From Kappaphycus alvarezii (lineage: Eukaryota; Rhodophyta; Florideophyceae; Gigartinales; Solieriaceae): a stretch of 64,000 nt of DNA. The position numbers and the translations under genes are program-made. Below, one piece after another: positions 12,190 through 23,232 of the stretch; the first letter of the stretch is position 1, and each line of letters opens with the position of its first letter. Below the pieces are notes generated by a model, which was not told the origin of the DNA, did no database searches, and saw only the letters and a list, made by a program, of their open reading frames with translations. The DNA lies in NCBI GenBank assembly GCA_002205965.3, contig NADL03000544.1, positions 366,764-430,763 on the forward strand, read 5' to 3'.

Positions 12190-14401
12190 TGATTCGCTTA
12201 GCCTGTGACTCCTAGTTAGGTTCCATATGGCGCTTTGCGCGCAAATCACCCAAAAAGCAACAAATTTTTGTACTCGCGTGACAAATATAAATATCACCAA
12301 GGCCATTGTCACGGCAAGTAGAGCAAAAAAATTTCGAGTTACTGACCTTACGGACCCGAAAGTGACCCTAGTTAGATGCGTTAGTGTATTGTCCATCACC
12401 TGACTTCCTTCTATTGTTTGTCACTGCAAGATGGGTTCCAATTCCTGCAACAGGATCCCATGACGTTTCATCCTCCCCTCCTCCTACGCAATTAGATGCG
12501 CTACGAGATATAGAATCAAAATAGTTTTCAAGGAGTTACTCGGCAAGAATCTTATAACAATTACACTGTGATAGCGAGAGTATTGGCCCCAAAGAATGCT
12601 TGTAAAGTAGCCATGAATCAACTATTATGGTCGAAAGGAGAGAGTAATTGACCCTTAGTGACTAATTTTTCACTTCCAATTTCTTCTCAATTCCAAGATT
12701 ATCCTGCCTGCATCTATTGTGACGATAAATTTGAGAATAAGTGTCATAGTACCTTTTTACAACACCTGGAACCGCAATATCGAATTACAATTTCGTTGTC
12801 TCACCCTCCACAGTTCTACGTCTTTCCCTGCAAATTGCAGTCCTTTGATTGGTTGTATGGCAACTTCTTATGAAATATTTTAGTTCTTTGTTCATCCACA
12901 AAACAGCCATTAAAGATTTTTTTGGAGTTTAAATTCTTAGAGACCATCGAGATATTATTTCTCCGCTCCGTGAGCTCCGGTGAGGACAGGTATTGCATCG
13001 GAAATTCTCTGACTGCATTTATAACTACACTAATAAATATCGTTTCATATATCATCAAGGCCGCTCTGGTTGACACCGATGCAAAATATAAGTCCCCGCA
13101 TACGACGCGATCTGTATTCCGCCACGGTTGAACAAGGCGAAGCATAATAACGGTAGTGTGACGGAATTCTTTTGTGAAGTCACGCCGAATGCTACCCGCT
13201 TTTCCTTGACAAGGTCCATCCTCAACATTAATAAAGACTGACCGCACGCTGAAGCCTTCAATTTGCAACCATTTTCGGGCTTTCTGTCATACGCAACATA
13301 ATCCGGAACTCCTTTCTTGATCCAGTCCCGCCAAGACCGTACCACCTGCTGTTACTTTAATCTTCGCAGCCATGAGACGATGGCGTGACATATTGCGTAC
13401 GGTTTTCATTGATAGCCTTCAAAAATCCACTCACCAGAGACCATCTTGTGTCATCCAAAGGCCTTTGTTAACTTTCAGAGGAGTGAATGAAGCAAATTTC
13501 TCCGAGAATCAGCTCAAATATCCTGCATGACATGAACTTTCAAAAGCTTGGTCCTGGGATATACTTCGATCCATTCTCAGAGTTCACGGCTACTTGAAAA
13601 TGTAAACCTTGTCATCAAAATGAGAACTCCAAAGAACTTCAATATCTCCACTGACGGAACGGGCTGAATTCCAATGGCATCCAATCTCTCGTTTGTAAGG
13701 TCACGCATGAAATTGAGGTGACGAAGCGGGAAAATGCTCAAAAGGCATTCAAATGGCGACAAATATCGAGGAGCACGACCATAGGTAAGATCATTACCAG
13801 TTTAGCCAATAATCTTGCTGCTTTTTTCCGAAACATTTTCATTAGTGGGTTTAAACACGGCTGATTGGTCCACAATCGCTCGTGAGTAATTACCGTTGCA
13901 TCTGATTGATGCACGGTTAAATCATCTGAATTCCTATATGAAGCGCTCGGCGACGATGGTGAAGGAACTAAATCTTGATTTTCGCGTTCATTCGGCAATT
14001 GAGTTGGTTCAATCTCCGGCAAAACATCACTTGGAGGTAATTCCGCTTTGATATTGACAATTTTTAGCGTGACTGTCTTGAGACGTTCGCGTATCATCCA
14101 GCTTGCTTCCACTGACTTCCTCCTTCGAACACTTACAATGTCAATATGGAATGCAATCACGGTTCCTCTGACCAATTTCGTCTTCCAAGTCGACCCATAC
14201 AAGCGCACTCATTCTGCCGCTGACGTAACAAGGGAACCTTGCAGTAAATTGGATTTCCTGGAACGGTTCGTGGATCCATTTTTTCGAAGAAGAAGGGAAA
14301 TTGAGGGCTACCGCGTAAGGGAAAGTTGTTCCTGCGCTGAGCAGAGGTTTAATTTTCGAAACGTTTGTTTTCATAGAGTATCCCCATACCTTAATGAACA
14401 A
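12190..14401 (-). pseudogene. piggyBac-like (DDE_Tnp_1_7) transposase pseudogene
   Basis: The protein is recoverable in order on the minus strand across several frames. 13762-13577 holds the N-terminal domain: FPLRHLNFMRDLTNERL, then EILKFFGVLILMTRF. About 13450-13350 reads NENRTQYVTPSS and SRWYGLGG, the region with the first catalytic Asp (family DES-SRWYGLGG). About 13315-13265 reads DYVAYDRKPENGCKL and SACG. 13180-13010 reads VQPWRNTDRVVCGDLYFAS, the second catalytic Asp region. About 12360-12225 reads KFFCSTCRDNGLGDIYICH followed by Cys and His, the C-terminal zinc ribbon. In piggyBac elements the transposase cuts at TTAA. At least five frame changes or stops make it non-coding today. ORFs at 14401-13738 (acidic, Ser/Pro-rich) fit a variable N-terminal tail. 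A palindrome pair at 11182 and 14461 may mark the ends, but no TTAA abuts them. Confidence 0.85.
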
Positions 14402-14460
14402 ATGAGGTCGAAAAAGGCCGCTCAGTTAAGTTTTGTAGTTTGAAAAAGGGTTCATAATAG

Positions 14461-14480
14461 TTGTCCTCATATGAGGACAA
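14461..14480. repeat. Copy B of 20-bp palindrome (perfect)
   Basis: TTGTCCTCATATGAGGACAA equals its own reverse complement. It lies about 60 bp upstream of the first reading frame of the piggyBac-like pseudogene. Copy A is at 11182-11201. Both copies are followed on the same side by AGTACTATA (directly here, 12 nt further in copy A), which argues for a direct rather than purely inverted relation. Confidence 0.85.
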
Positions 14481-15663
14481 TAGTACTATAGACACTATCC
14501 ACTGTTGTTGAGTTTAGCAATGGAAGTTGTCGGCAGCCGTTGAGGGGAAAGTCACATTGAGTTCGGTGGCAGTGGGCTAAAATTAGTTCAGGTTTGCTGC
14601 CCAAGAATGTTTTTTATCCTGTTATTGGATTGAATTGCTGATTCAGGAGGTGAAAGGGAGCAGAAAACGAGAGAGTTTGGAGTGTTGGGTAGGTAGAGGT
14701 GCGGAGGGAGGCAGAAATGATGCAAAAGGCTTAAATAGAGGGGTCGCGGGGAGTGCTACATGAACCAATGTCGTTTGTAACGGCGGTTGTGGACGTCTGC
14801 GTATGTGCCATGACAATCTTGTAATAGAAGCGTGTGGGGCTCATCATGAGTACTGTACTCTACCATTTTCATTTGGGAATGGCGCGCAGAATTTTCAAAT
14901 ACTATGCGCTTTTAGAAATGGCGGGTATTCATTTTTTGATTCGGTCTTTTTGAAATGGTACTATGACCAAGCGAACTGAGTCATTTAATACGTGGAAAGC
15001 TATCATTGTGACGTATTTTTCCTCGGGCACAGCAAGGCAACAGTTTCCGGGTATAGCAATGCATAAAAATGTAATTGAACGTCAGACCTTGAGACCAATT
15101 AGTAACAGGAGGCGGATGTAAGTAAAAGAGACCAATTTATAATGGCGTTGGACTCGATAGGTCATGATAGAGAGTAAGAAGGCGAGCGTGGGGGCGGACT
15201 GTGGGTATAAATAGTGCTAGTAGGGGATGCAGATGGTGAGAGGAGAGAAGGGAAGCGATGGGGGCTAAGAGGGAAGCAGTGATCTAGCACGATCAAGCGG
15301 AGTAAAGTATTTGTGTGCGTATGCGTGTTGTGAGGATTCAGCCAGCGCTTCCGGGTTCTCGGGAATAAGAATGAGTACTCGTGATAGTATTAATCCTGAG
15401 TGGGGAAACTTGTTTCCGTTAAGTCGAGGGCAAGAGAGCCGAAGGAGTACTGGTTCAAGGCCTAGGTATTTTGGTTACAGCGTATGAAGAGGCAACGAAA
15501 CGGGAATCTAACCCTGTACCGAGGTCCAGAGAGAGACTTCAGGTGGTGCCTGTGAGTGAAGCAACAACGGTATCTGACCTATGCTAAGGTCTGTCGAGAC
15601 TACAGGTGGTACTAGTGCCCGTGCCAAGAGTAACTGGCAATAGTACAGAGTTCATGCAAGCAA
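14481..15663. other. Intergenic, no gene recognised
   Basis: No ORF with recognisable content on either strand. The last 500 bp are G-rich (many GGAG/GAG runs on the plus strand). It ends at the left terminal repeat of the Harbinger element. Confidence 0.6.
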
Positions 15664-15685
15664 ATTTCTGCAATTGATGTGACCA
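15664..15685 (+). repeat. Left terminal inverted repeat of Harbinger element
   Basis: Begins ATTTCTGCAATTGATGTGAC. It pairs with 18239-18260 with three mismatches in 22 positions. Confidence 0.7.
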
Positions 15686-15749
15686 CATTTCCACTACTTT
15701 TTTTTAGTGAAATGATTACATTAAAATAAAAACTATAAGTTAGGCTTTT

Positions 15750-16990
15750 TTGGATGTGACCAACTCAGTATTATTAGCATTAGCATTGATCCTCGTACTC
15801 AAAGTAAACATGGGTCGTGGACTTCAGCAAGGCCATAAGGTCCGCATTACTGCAGCTCGCGGAAGAAGGCTGGGGACGGCCCTGAACCTCATCACGCGTT
15901 TCCGTGCGAGTTCTCCGAGTACTTTGGTTTCTAGTTCTACCGTTATAGTGGGTATAGCCAGTCGATTCCTTGCCGAGCGCAATGAGCATAGACGATATCT
16001 TCAGCGCTCGAATCGTATCTCTACATCCTGCTTCAGCTTCAACTTAAATAGTCTTACTGACGCTTTTTGCCTGTCGCTTTTTCGGTCCAAGAAAGCGGAT
16101 TTCAGCATAATGCTAAGTGTAATTTCATGGAACAAGCCCAAACTAGTAGAAATTGGTATGCAGCTTCTCCCTTATTTGCCACTTGCGTAGTTTTGAGGCA
16201 ACTTACTACACCAGCAAGGTGAAAAAATAAGAGTTTCTCTTAGGTCACCATGCGTCGCAGCTCTCGGAGATATTTTGGGAGGCTTTGGAGCGTTTTATGG
16301 AAACAAGAGGGCATCTTATTGGCACAATTAATTCTTCCAATTTCTTAGCCGAGCGAGTGGAAACATATGTCCCAGCAGTTACAGAATAATGTTCAGGTCT
16401 GGAGAATATTTTCGGGTTTATTGATGGAACGGTAACTGCTATCGCACGTCTATCTCGTAATGCGGTACAACATGTGGCCTATAACGGACATAAAAGAAAG
16501 CACGCGCTCAAGTGGAAAGCTGTTACAGCACCTAATGGATTACTTCTTCACGCATTTGGACCACTGGAAAGACGCCGACATGACTAAACGCTTTATGTTC
16601 GAAGTGGACTAGAAGAGTCTTTGCCATCTATTACGGTAATAAACGGAATCCAGTATGCTTTATACGAGGACAGTGGATAAAACAAACGGGTTTTTCTGGA
16701 GACTACCTTCCAGGGATAATCCCTAAGCGATAACAGAAGGATTTTAACAGGGCTATGTCGAAGGGAAGGACTGCAGCGGAGTGGTACTTTAAAGAGGTAA
16801 AGATGTACTGGTCAACCGTCGACTACAAACAGAAGATGCGCACAGGAGAATACCCGGTCGCTTTGATGTAAACGGCCGCGCTGCTTCTTACGAATATGCG
16901 CAACTCCTTCATCTCAGTACTGTAGCGCAATACTTCAAGTGCAATCCTCCTTCACTAGAAGAATATATTATTCATAAGGATCAATAAACG
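15750..16990 (+). pseudogene. PIF/Harbinger transposase (DDE nuclease) pseudogene, copy 1
   Basis: The nuclease of the element above; in the family it cuts DNA with a DDE triad together with the Myb-like partner. About 16240-16380 reads ALSEIFWEALERFMETRG and NFLAERVETYVPAV. About 16410-16585 reads FGFIDGTVTAIARLSRN (first Asp), then VAYNGHKRKHALKWKAVTAP and FGPLERRRHD. About 16655-16675 reads YALYEDSG (second Asp). About 16750-16825 reads RTAAEWYFKEVK (Glu). Around 16930-16975 the pattern QYFKCNPPS resembles the C-terminus of copy 2. Stops follow VTE, RRHD and EDSG, and frames change, so it is dead. An open frame from 15750 to 16190 (146 codons) precedes it and may contain the start of the protein, though only its end (near 16080, FRSKKADF) looks family-like. 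Confidence 0.8.
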
Positions 16991-17012
16991 AGCAATCTTT
17001 ACTGATATGTAA

Positions 17013-17105
17013 GATGGGGTCTGGGGCAGAGCCCCAGAGAAAATTCGGGGCGGAGCCCCGACGGGAGTTTAGGGGCGGATCCCTCAAAGCAGGGGCTCGG
17101 GGGGA
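17013..17105. terminator. Cluster of GGGGC-NNN-GCCCC hairpins between convergent genes
   Basis: TCTGGGGCAGAGCCCCAGA (17020-17038) and CGGGGCGGAGCCCCG (17046-17060) are strong dyads, followed by a degenerate third unit near 17072. They sit exactly between the 3' ends of the transposase and the Myb-like gene. A role in ending both transcripts is plausible but inferred. Confidence 0.4.
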
Positions 17106-17192
17106 GGATTAAGAGGTTCAACAACGAGTATTTTTAACAAGAAATGGAATTTTGTACTAGCTTTAAAGGAGACTATACTACTTACGCGTCTG

Positions 17193-18086
17193 CTAAAATG
17201 CGGCAAGGAAAAGCTTAAAATTCTCAAGTTCAAGCTCGTTCTGCGCGTCGCGCTCCTCGCGGCGTAGAGCACGCTCTTTCTTGCATTCCTCCTTCTCCAA
17301 CTGCATTCGGTCACGTTTAAACTTTAGTTGGTCCCTTTCAAACTCAATTCGTGCCATGTTCGCCTCTTGAAGCGCTGCACCAAGCTGTCCAAGTTCTGAC
17401 TGGCCGTCGATACTCAACACCGAGCTTCCTATCTGCTGCTTTTTTTTCGCGCTGCTGCTTTCCGCATCATCTCCGCCGTCGAAATGCAAATTTCGTTTCC
17501 GTGGAAGAGAGCGCGCAACCAATTCTTTCCCAATTCGATCCTTCTCTGCGACTTTTTTAGCTTCTGCTTCTTCCAACGCATCTCCTTTCTTCTTCAGATC
17601 GTTGCACACCTCCCGCATCATCCCAAAATTATCTTAAGCTCCCTTACATCCCCGCTACTCCTCGACATTCCTCTTTCCGCGGCATGGTTCTTGTCAAACG
17701 CTTTTGAACGTTCTTGTAACGATCTTGAATACTTTTTGCGGTGATCTTTTGTGAGAGATCGGGGTTTTTATCGCTTTCTCTGCCTCTTCCTCAAAGCGCT
17801 TGTTGATTTCTCCAAACACGGCCACAAGGGCCCTTGACGCTGCGACCTGGCGCGCGATGACGAGGCCGTATTCTTTGGTGAATTTCGGGCGACGGCCTGA
17901 TTTCTTGGGCGGTGACAGAGGCGCGGATTTGGCTATCGAGGAAGTACCTACATCGCTGTTGGTAGAGGAATTCTGAATGGACGCAGTAATGGGGGGAGAG
18001 GGGGGATTCGGGGAGCTTGCTGAACTCTCGTCTGTTATTTTCGCTGTGGGTGAAAGGGATGAAGCCGTAGAGATTGCATAATCCAA
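17193..18086 (-). pseudogene. Myb/SANT-like DNA-binding partner of Harbinger (broken)
   Basis: Reads downwards from 18086. A Ser/Pro-rich tail comes first, then SGRRPKFTKEYGLVIARQVA and AVFGEINKRFEEEAEKA, a trihelix/SANT-type fold as seen in Harbinger ORF2 proteins, which bind element ends and help import the nuclease. About 17740-17640 the frame changes twice; pieces such as QDRYKNVQKR and GDVRELKIILG are legible. The 142-codon ORF 17621-17193 follows: MMREVCNDLKKKGDALEEAE, then a long charged coiled coil rich in Glu, Arg and Lys (ANMARIEFERDQLKFKRDRM) ending in ELENFKLFL. Roughly 270 residues in total. Three frameshifts make it a pseudogene. Assignment as Harbinger partner rests on the fold and on its place inside the terminal repeats. 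Confidence 0.65.
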
Positions 18087-18238
18087 GGCTGTTTATTTTC
18101 CCGCGAGCAGTGTGTACACGTTGAACACGTGTTGCATTTCGAATTGCAGTAGTGATTTCACTAACGACCCACATTTCTTTAATTTTAGTCACATCTGACC
18201 TCCACTTTTCACCACGTGAAATTTTTGTGATCATATTT

Positions 18239-18260
18239 TAGTCATATCTATTGCAGAAAT
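18239..18260 (-). repeat. Right terminal inverted repeat of Harbinger element
   Basis: The reverse complement starts ATTTCTGCAATAGATATGAC and matches the left repeat at 19 of 22 positions. Confidence 0.7.
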
Positions 18261-19007
18261 CGTTTGCGTAAACTCTCTAATACAGTTGTGTTGTTGGTGT
18301 ACACAATATAATAGAATTGAGAAATATTTATGGAAATAATGTTATTTTATTTAAAATTCTACATCCGCTAAATCATTTGGTATTTTACAATTGTGCTACT
18401 GCGATATTGCTATGTCTACGGAATTTGAGCTTTGTTAAATCTATGATAGCAGCGTATCAAGTTAAAAGCTTTACAGAAATCTCATTACAGTCCAGTTGAA
18501 GTAAAATTGCGAAATTTTTCCTAGTCTCAATTTCTGAAAACTTTGATGAGATTGGCACCGACAAACGATAAAAATGCAGGTTCTCCCGATTGAGTTGCCG
18601 GAATCTCCCGCGATCGACTGACTCTTCAGGCGGATCAATTCAACACCCGTCATATTTGACACTCTTTTGCGCCAGATAGAGTTGCGCTAGGTGGGTTGGT
18701 ACGACATCTGTTCCAACGAAGCGTTGAGGAACGATGGAAAATGTGGCGCAGCGTTTGCAACGTTTGCAACGCTGCGCCATAACCGCCGCCCGCTCTGCAA
18801 CCACCCCACAGGGTATTGACTTCCTCGAAGCCCCCTTTGTGAGTCCATACTTTTTCGGTGTCTCTTGCACCTCCACCGACCGCATCAGGAGCCTCCACCG
18901 TTCTACATCGCAGCATCCCTTCCAGCAGCCACCTCCCAACATCTTAATTACCTCTCCCTCTCCCGAATCCTACAGACCCCGTCACACCACCGCGATCCCC
19001 TGCTGCC
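18261..19007. promoter_or_regulatory. Upstream region of the MFS gene, with a 12-bp dyad
   Basis: AT-rich until about 18.65 kb, then increasingly GC-rich and C-rich towards the transporter start, as expected of a gene-proximal region. A dyad at 18744-18779 has arms TGGCGCAGCGTT and AACGCTGCGCCA around a 12-bp centre holding a repeated TTTGCAACG. It lies about 230 bp before the ATG. No clear TATA box was seen. Overlapping ORFs here have no recognisable protein content. Confidence 0.4.
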
Positions 19008-20402
19008 ATGAGGTCCATACATCCCAACCCAGGCACACAGTCCTCGCTCTATCACCGCCCGTGCCACCAATCCGCCCCACCCCCACCTCACGTTCAAGTC
19101 ACTCTCCTCGCCCTAATCTCGCTCATCACCGTCGGGTCACACTACGGTAAACATAGCCTCGCCAGTCTGGGCCCTGAAATCATTCATGTTCTCGGGATTC
19201 AACGCTCCCAATTCGGCCTCCTTTTTTCCTCTGAAGAGATTCCGGGCATCATTCTTCCGGTCGTGGGCGGCTTCGCCCTCACTTACATCCCACATGGCCC
19301 TGCCGCCGTCGCCCTCTCCGCTTCCATCCTCGTGGCCACCTCACTTTGTGCAATAGCCGTCACCAACAAATCTTACACATTTCTATTTCTCGGCCGGTTT
19401 ATGTTCGGCTTGTTCGACGGCGCTTTGACCACTTTGCAGGGTGCGTTTGTCGCGTATTGGTTTCGTCGAAGGATAAGCTCCAGTTTTGGCATCACTCTCC
19501 TAGTCAGTAGGACCTCTTCGTTCCTCGGTCTCTCGCTCCCGTCCTTCATATCTCACAACTTTGGTCTCGTATCCTCCATGTGGTTTTCAGTAGCTGTATG
19601 TGTTCCAGCTTTCATCGCATCGGTTCTTTACGCAGCGTTGAGTCGACGCCACGAACCTCCGCACATCCCTATTGCCTCGGAGGAATCGCAGCCTATCTTC
19701 ACGCATGCGGTCCAGACCTCGGAGGCTCATAACCAAAGAGGGACACGCGGGTTGAGGGCGCTTGTGCAATCTTTCCCGCTGTCTTTCTGGTTGATTTGCT
19801 ACCTGTGGACAGCCGTCGCTGGAGCGGTCTTCTCTACTGTTCATTTCGCTCCGGATGCGTTCTCAGCCCACTTTGGAATTTCATCTAGATTATCCGGTCT
19901 TCTCAGTGGTTCGATCATCATCATTGGAGGACTAAGTTCACCTGCATTCGGTGTCTTGCAGGACAGAATTGGACATCGCGCCTTAATTCTAGCCTGCTCA
20001 TGTGTAGCCATTTGTGTCGGTATACTGGTATGTACCGGTGCCATTGGTCCTACGTTTCAAAACGCACAGGGAAGAATTGTGGTGATCCTGGGGCTATGTG
20101 TAGTGGCCGGCGGTGTCGCCTCAGCTCCGGTTACACTCATGTCTAGCCTGGCTCTCAGTGTCGATGATTTCGCTATCACGGCGGCGCTTGGCATTTACAA
20201 AGCGACGGAGAATGCTGGACTGGCAATACTGCATTTCGTCACAGGGATGCTGCGTGACCGCTCCGGGGATTATACAAGGAGCTTCTTGGTGCTTGCTGCG
20301 CTGTCCGGTTCCGGGGTGGTTGCGTCGGTCATTTTGGGAAGAACTGCGCCTGTTCTAAAGTTGAATTCGGTGCAGTTAGCAGAGGTTGAGGGAGAAGAGT
20401 AA
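19008..20402 (+). CDS. Major facilitator superfamily transporter, MFSD1-like
   Basis: An intact 464-residue frame with ATG in good context (GCCATGA). About 30 Pro-rich residues precede the first membrane helix (VTLLALISLITVGSHYGK). Roughly 12 hydrophobic segments follow in two sets, separated by a hydrophilic loop at about residues 205-240. Typical features: LGIQRSQFGLLFSSEEIPG after helix 1, GRFMFGLFDGAL in helix 4, and FGVLQDRIGHR between helices 8 and 9, a motif-A-like loop. Family members move small solutes across membranes; the substrate cannot be read here. The arrangement recalls the MFSD1 (lysosomal-type) branch, which is inference from the general pattern. It has no introns, and its GC content is well above that of the neighbouring DNA. 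It is the best-preserved host gene in the window. The short acidic tail (AEVEGEE) is unremarkable. Confidence 0.85.
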   Translation: MRSIHPNPGTQSSLYHRPCHQSAPPPPHVQVTLLALISLITVGSHYGKHSLASLGPEIIHVLGIQRSQFGLLFSSEEIPGIILPVVGGFALTYIPHGPAAVALSASILVATSLCAIAVTNKSYTFLFLGRFMFGLFDGALTTLQGAFVAYWFRRRISSSFGITLLVSRTSSFLGLSLPSFISHNFGLVSSMWFSVAVCVPAFIASVLYAALSRRHEPPHIPIASEESQPIFTHAVQTSEAHNQRGTRGLRALVQSFPLSFWLICYLWTAVAGAVFSTVHFAPDAFSAHFGISSRLSGLLSGSIIIIGGLSSPAFGVLQDRIGHRALILACSCVAICVGILVCTGAIGPTFQNAQGRIVVILGLCVVAGGVASAPVTLMSSLALSVDDFAITAALGIYKATENAGLAILHFVTGMLRDRSGDYTRSFLVLAALSGSGVVASVILGRTAPVLKLNSVQLAEVEGEE

Positions 20403-21927
20403 CGAAAGCCAGGCAGCTCACTGTAAAGCACAGTGTGCTGGGGAACTTGACAGACTTTATCAAGGAATCCTGCAGGATAAGCACTTGGGCATCTTCCTTG
20501 TCGGACGGTACAAGCATAATGCTGTCCCAGCTTTGACCACGTGACGGTTCAAAGATGCGACACAGAAAAGACGGTAACCTTGTCGGACCGAGGATTCGAT
20601 GGAATTGGTTGTAAATGGAGATACAATGGTTCCGGAGGAAGAACGGGGGGGAAAGGTGACCTTTTGATGTAAAAATGTGAAGTGGGGACAGAGACTATCT
20701 GGCCCAGTCGTAGGCAGTATTACTGAGAGCTGTCGCTGGTGATACGTATTTTGGGATGATTCGGTATGACAGCAGTGTATCGGAGGACGAACGATGAGAC
20801 ACGTGTACGTAGGGAATGACACTCAGAATGACGGTGTCTCCTACGCCTCCAGCTGTCTGTCTGAAGTTAGTAAACAAATGCAACAGTGCATTGAGTTAAA
20901 TATTAGCACTGTAATGCAGGATACATGCAAGGCAAGATTTGCACGCGTGCAAGATGTTAATTTAACATGCTAGCATTGTACAGTGTAAGACGATCCCACC
21001 CACCCACCCTTGCGGCCAGGCTAGGTTAATGAAATAGGATACCGAAAATTTACGGTATACTTAAATTACAGTTCGTCACCAACATTACACAACTGAAACC
21101 TCCTGTGGAATTTGGTATTACGGAAATATAACGTGAGTTATGTGGGAAAAAAACAAATAAAACCAGGAATGGGTAAAATATTTCTGGGTGTACGGCTTCC
21201 GTTAGAAGTGTACATTAAATATTTAAGGGGCCAACAGTAATACGCAATGTACAGTAATGTACTGTATATATTTCTCTGCACAAGAATGAATTATTGTAAA
21301 GCAGCATTGTACTACATTTTTCAAACTAAAATAGATGTATTTTGAAAAATGGCATAAAATAGAAAAATTTCATGACTTGTGAATGCTCCGTGTTTTGATG
21401 AAGCGAGAAAGTGATTGGACTCCTTTTTGCAGCGGTACCGTATAATATGATTATGTTGATTAGCACCGTAGCAGGGTGTCGTAGTTACAATGTAAATAAT
21501 AGAAAATAAGTGGAGGTGGTTATTTGGGTAAAAAGGGTGGGAAAAAGCTGGCTGGGATGAACGCTTGCATGCATGCACAGAGGAGAACGAAGGCTGAAAA
21601 TGCTGTTCCTGAAAACAGCATAAAATGGGGTTGATGGGTGGAGACCTTGGCCAATTGAGGTGGTAAGATCCAACGGAATTGGTGGTCGCCATCAGATATT
21701 TGCAGCAAAATTTTTTTTCCCTCGCGAGGGATATGGTACCAGAAGCGTCACTCAGGTGCGTGAGATCTCTGAGAAGTTAATTCTCTGGACCAATTTCAGG
21801 TTGGGAATTTTAGTAAAGTTCTGTTTTTTCCGGCGGTTGACACTGGACCTCTGTTGGAAAATCTGATTTAAACCTGCAAGGCCCAGTTATTAGTTTCGGA
21901 AGGAAGGTAAAAACCCAAGGACCTACT
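20403..21927. other. Intergenic, no gene recognised
   Basis: Downstream of the transporter. Short ORFs on the minus strand (20460-20822, 21321-21692) have no recognisable motifs. TACAGTA/TACTGTA motifs occur near 21245. Confidence 0.55.
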
Positions 21928-23232
21928 ATGTCGTATCGGTTATTGAGGGACAGGCTGACTGTGCTTAGGGAGAGAAAAATTGCAGAGGAGCTACTCCGAC
22001 TTGTGGAATTGCCCGGCATCTGCGTAGAGGAAGATGAAATCGGAACTATATTTCAGGAGGATGTTGCCTTGAACATCAAACGAGCCAAAGAATTCCTTAA
22101 GATATTTTTGGTAATTCTATTTACACAGAAATTAGCGTCGTCACGGGGTAAGTTATTGGCCCTTGAATTTGTGGAGGCGTTGATGACTGGAGGACCTCTC
22201 TCAAGGATTGGAAAGAAGAGCAGAGCACACAACGGTAAATAATTACCTTATGAAAGTACTTTGGCAAAAATTGGAGCGGAAATGGGCGAAAGAGTGAAGA
22301 GTGACTTATCTGCAATTTTTAGTAAATCTTGGTCCTGTTTGAAGGAACTCTATGCGGAGATAATGTACGGCAACCAGAAAAAAAATCGTATGGTAGGCCT
22401 CACCAAGAGGAGGGCGGCGAATGGTAGCATATTCTTATTGATTGTCCTTGGTATTGTGTTGTATTTTTGTGGGTTGATGTTATTTGGTGACTTTAGATCG
22501 ATAGAGGGGAAAATATTGAACGCGGAGGAACCGGCTGTTCTAGAATTATGTATTTCAAAGTTTGTTCAATAAATCTATTCGAAGCTGAAAATCAGGGAAC
22601 TTAATTGCACCCTAGTGCAGTCTAAATTTATCCCAAGGTATTTTACGGAAACGGAGAGCTCTCTGATTCACTTTGTCCTTGGAAGTAAAACAATCAAGAT
22701 GATATGGGGCGTCGTATTGGAGTTTCGTTCTTGTGGCAAAGCGAAGGAATGTCATGAAATGTTTATTACCGACCTCATATGGAGTCTAAAACGGACTGAG
22801 AACGGTGACTACTCGAGTATTCTGGAGTTGTTGCGAAGGGGAAGGATAATTTGAAACGAACTGCCTCCAGTTTTTTGCGATAAAAATCTGTTACTCCAAA
22901 CCACCCGAATTCTCCAGCTATCAGCATCAGTTGCTTCTGACTGTAGAAGTTCTTTGCGTGTAAGGGGCGTATATGGATCAGCGCAATCAAAGAGGCAAGT
23001 GATTCAGAAATCAGTACGAGAGCGGTTATCCCAAGACGCGGATGTCAGTAGGTGTCTAGAAGAAATAAAAACGATGCGGGCCGGTTTTGAGGGTTTAGAG
23101 AAAGAAACAGAGACTCAAAAAACAAAATATGGATTTCCTGGCGAAGATGAAAACAGTACTGAGATTCCGGAACTAAATGCTTCTAAATATTTTTTTTTAT
23201 TTGCGATTGTGCTGAACTTGCGGTTCATATAA
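21928..23232 (+). other. Run of unrecognised plus-strand ORFs
   Basis: Four consecutive ORFs of 79-104 codons on the same strand (21928-22242, 22261-22572, 22615-22854, 22954-23232), with spacing of 20-100 bp. The first is charged and helical (LRDRLTVLRERKIAEELLRL). The second has one strong membrane helix (IFLLIVLGIVLYFCGLML). The fourth is charged and coiled-coil-like. This pattern suggests one decayed longer gene or element ORF, but I recognise no domain. Confidence 0.3.

Larger units (their letters stand above)
15664..18260. mobile_element. PIF/Harbinger element, two genes with terminal inverted repeats
   Basis: A 2.6-kb unit contains both proteins typical of PIF/Harbinger transposons: a DDE nuclease (plus strand) and a Myb/SANT-like DNA-binding protein (minus strand), arranged tail to tail. 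The ends 15664-15685 and 18239-18260 are reverse complements at 19 of 22 positions. No matching 3-bp target duplication is visible at the exact edges, so the true ends may be a few bases off. Both genes are broken, so it could move only with help from an intact copy. Extent rests on the terminal repeats; identity rests on the proteins. Confidence 0.75.

Noticed and set aside
12184..12399. Hydrophobic minus ORF near the piggyBac end, possible membrane protein
   Set aside because: Another frame of the same DNA gives the zinc-ribbon end of the transposase, which explains the region better.
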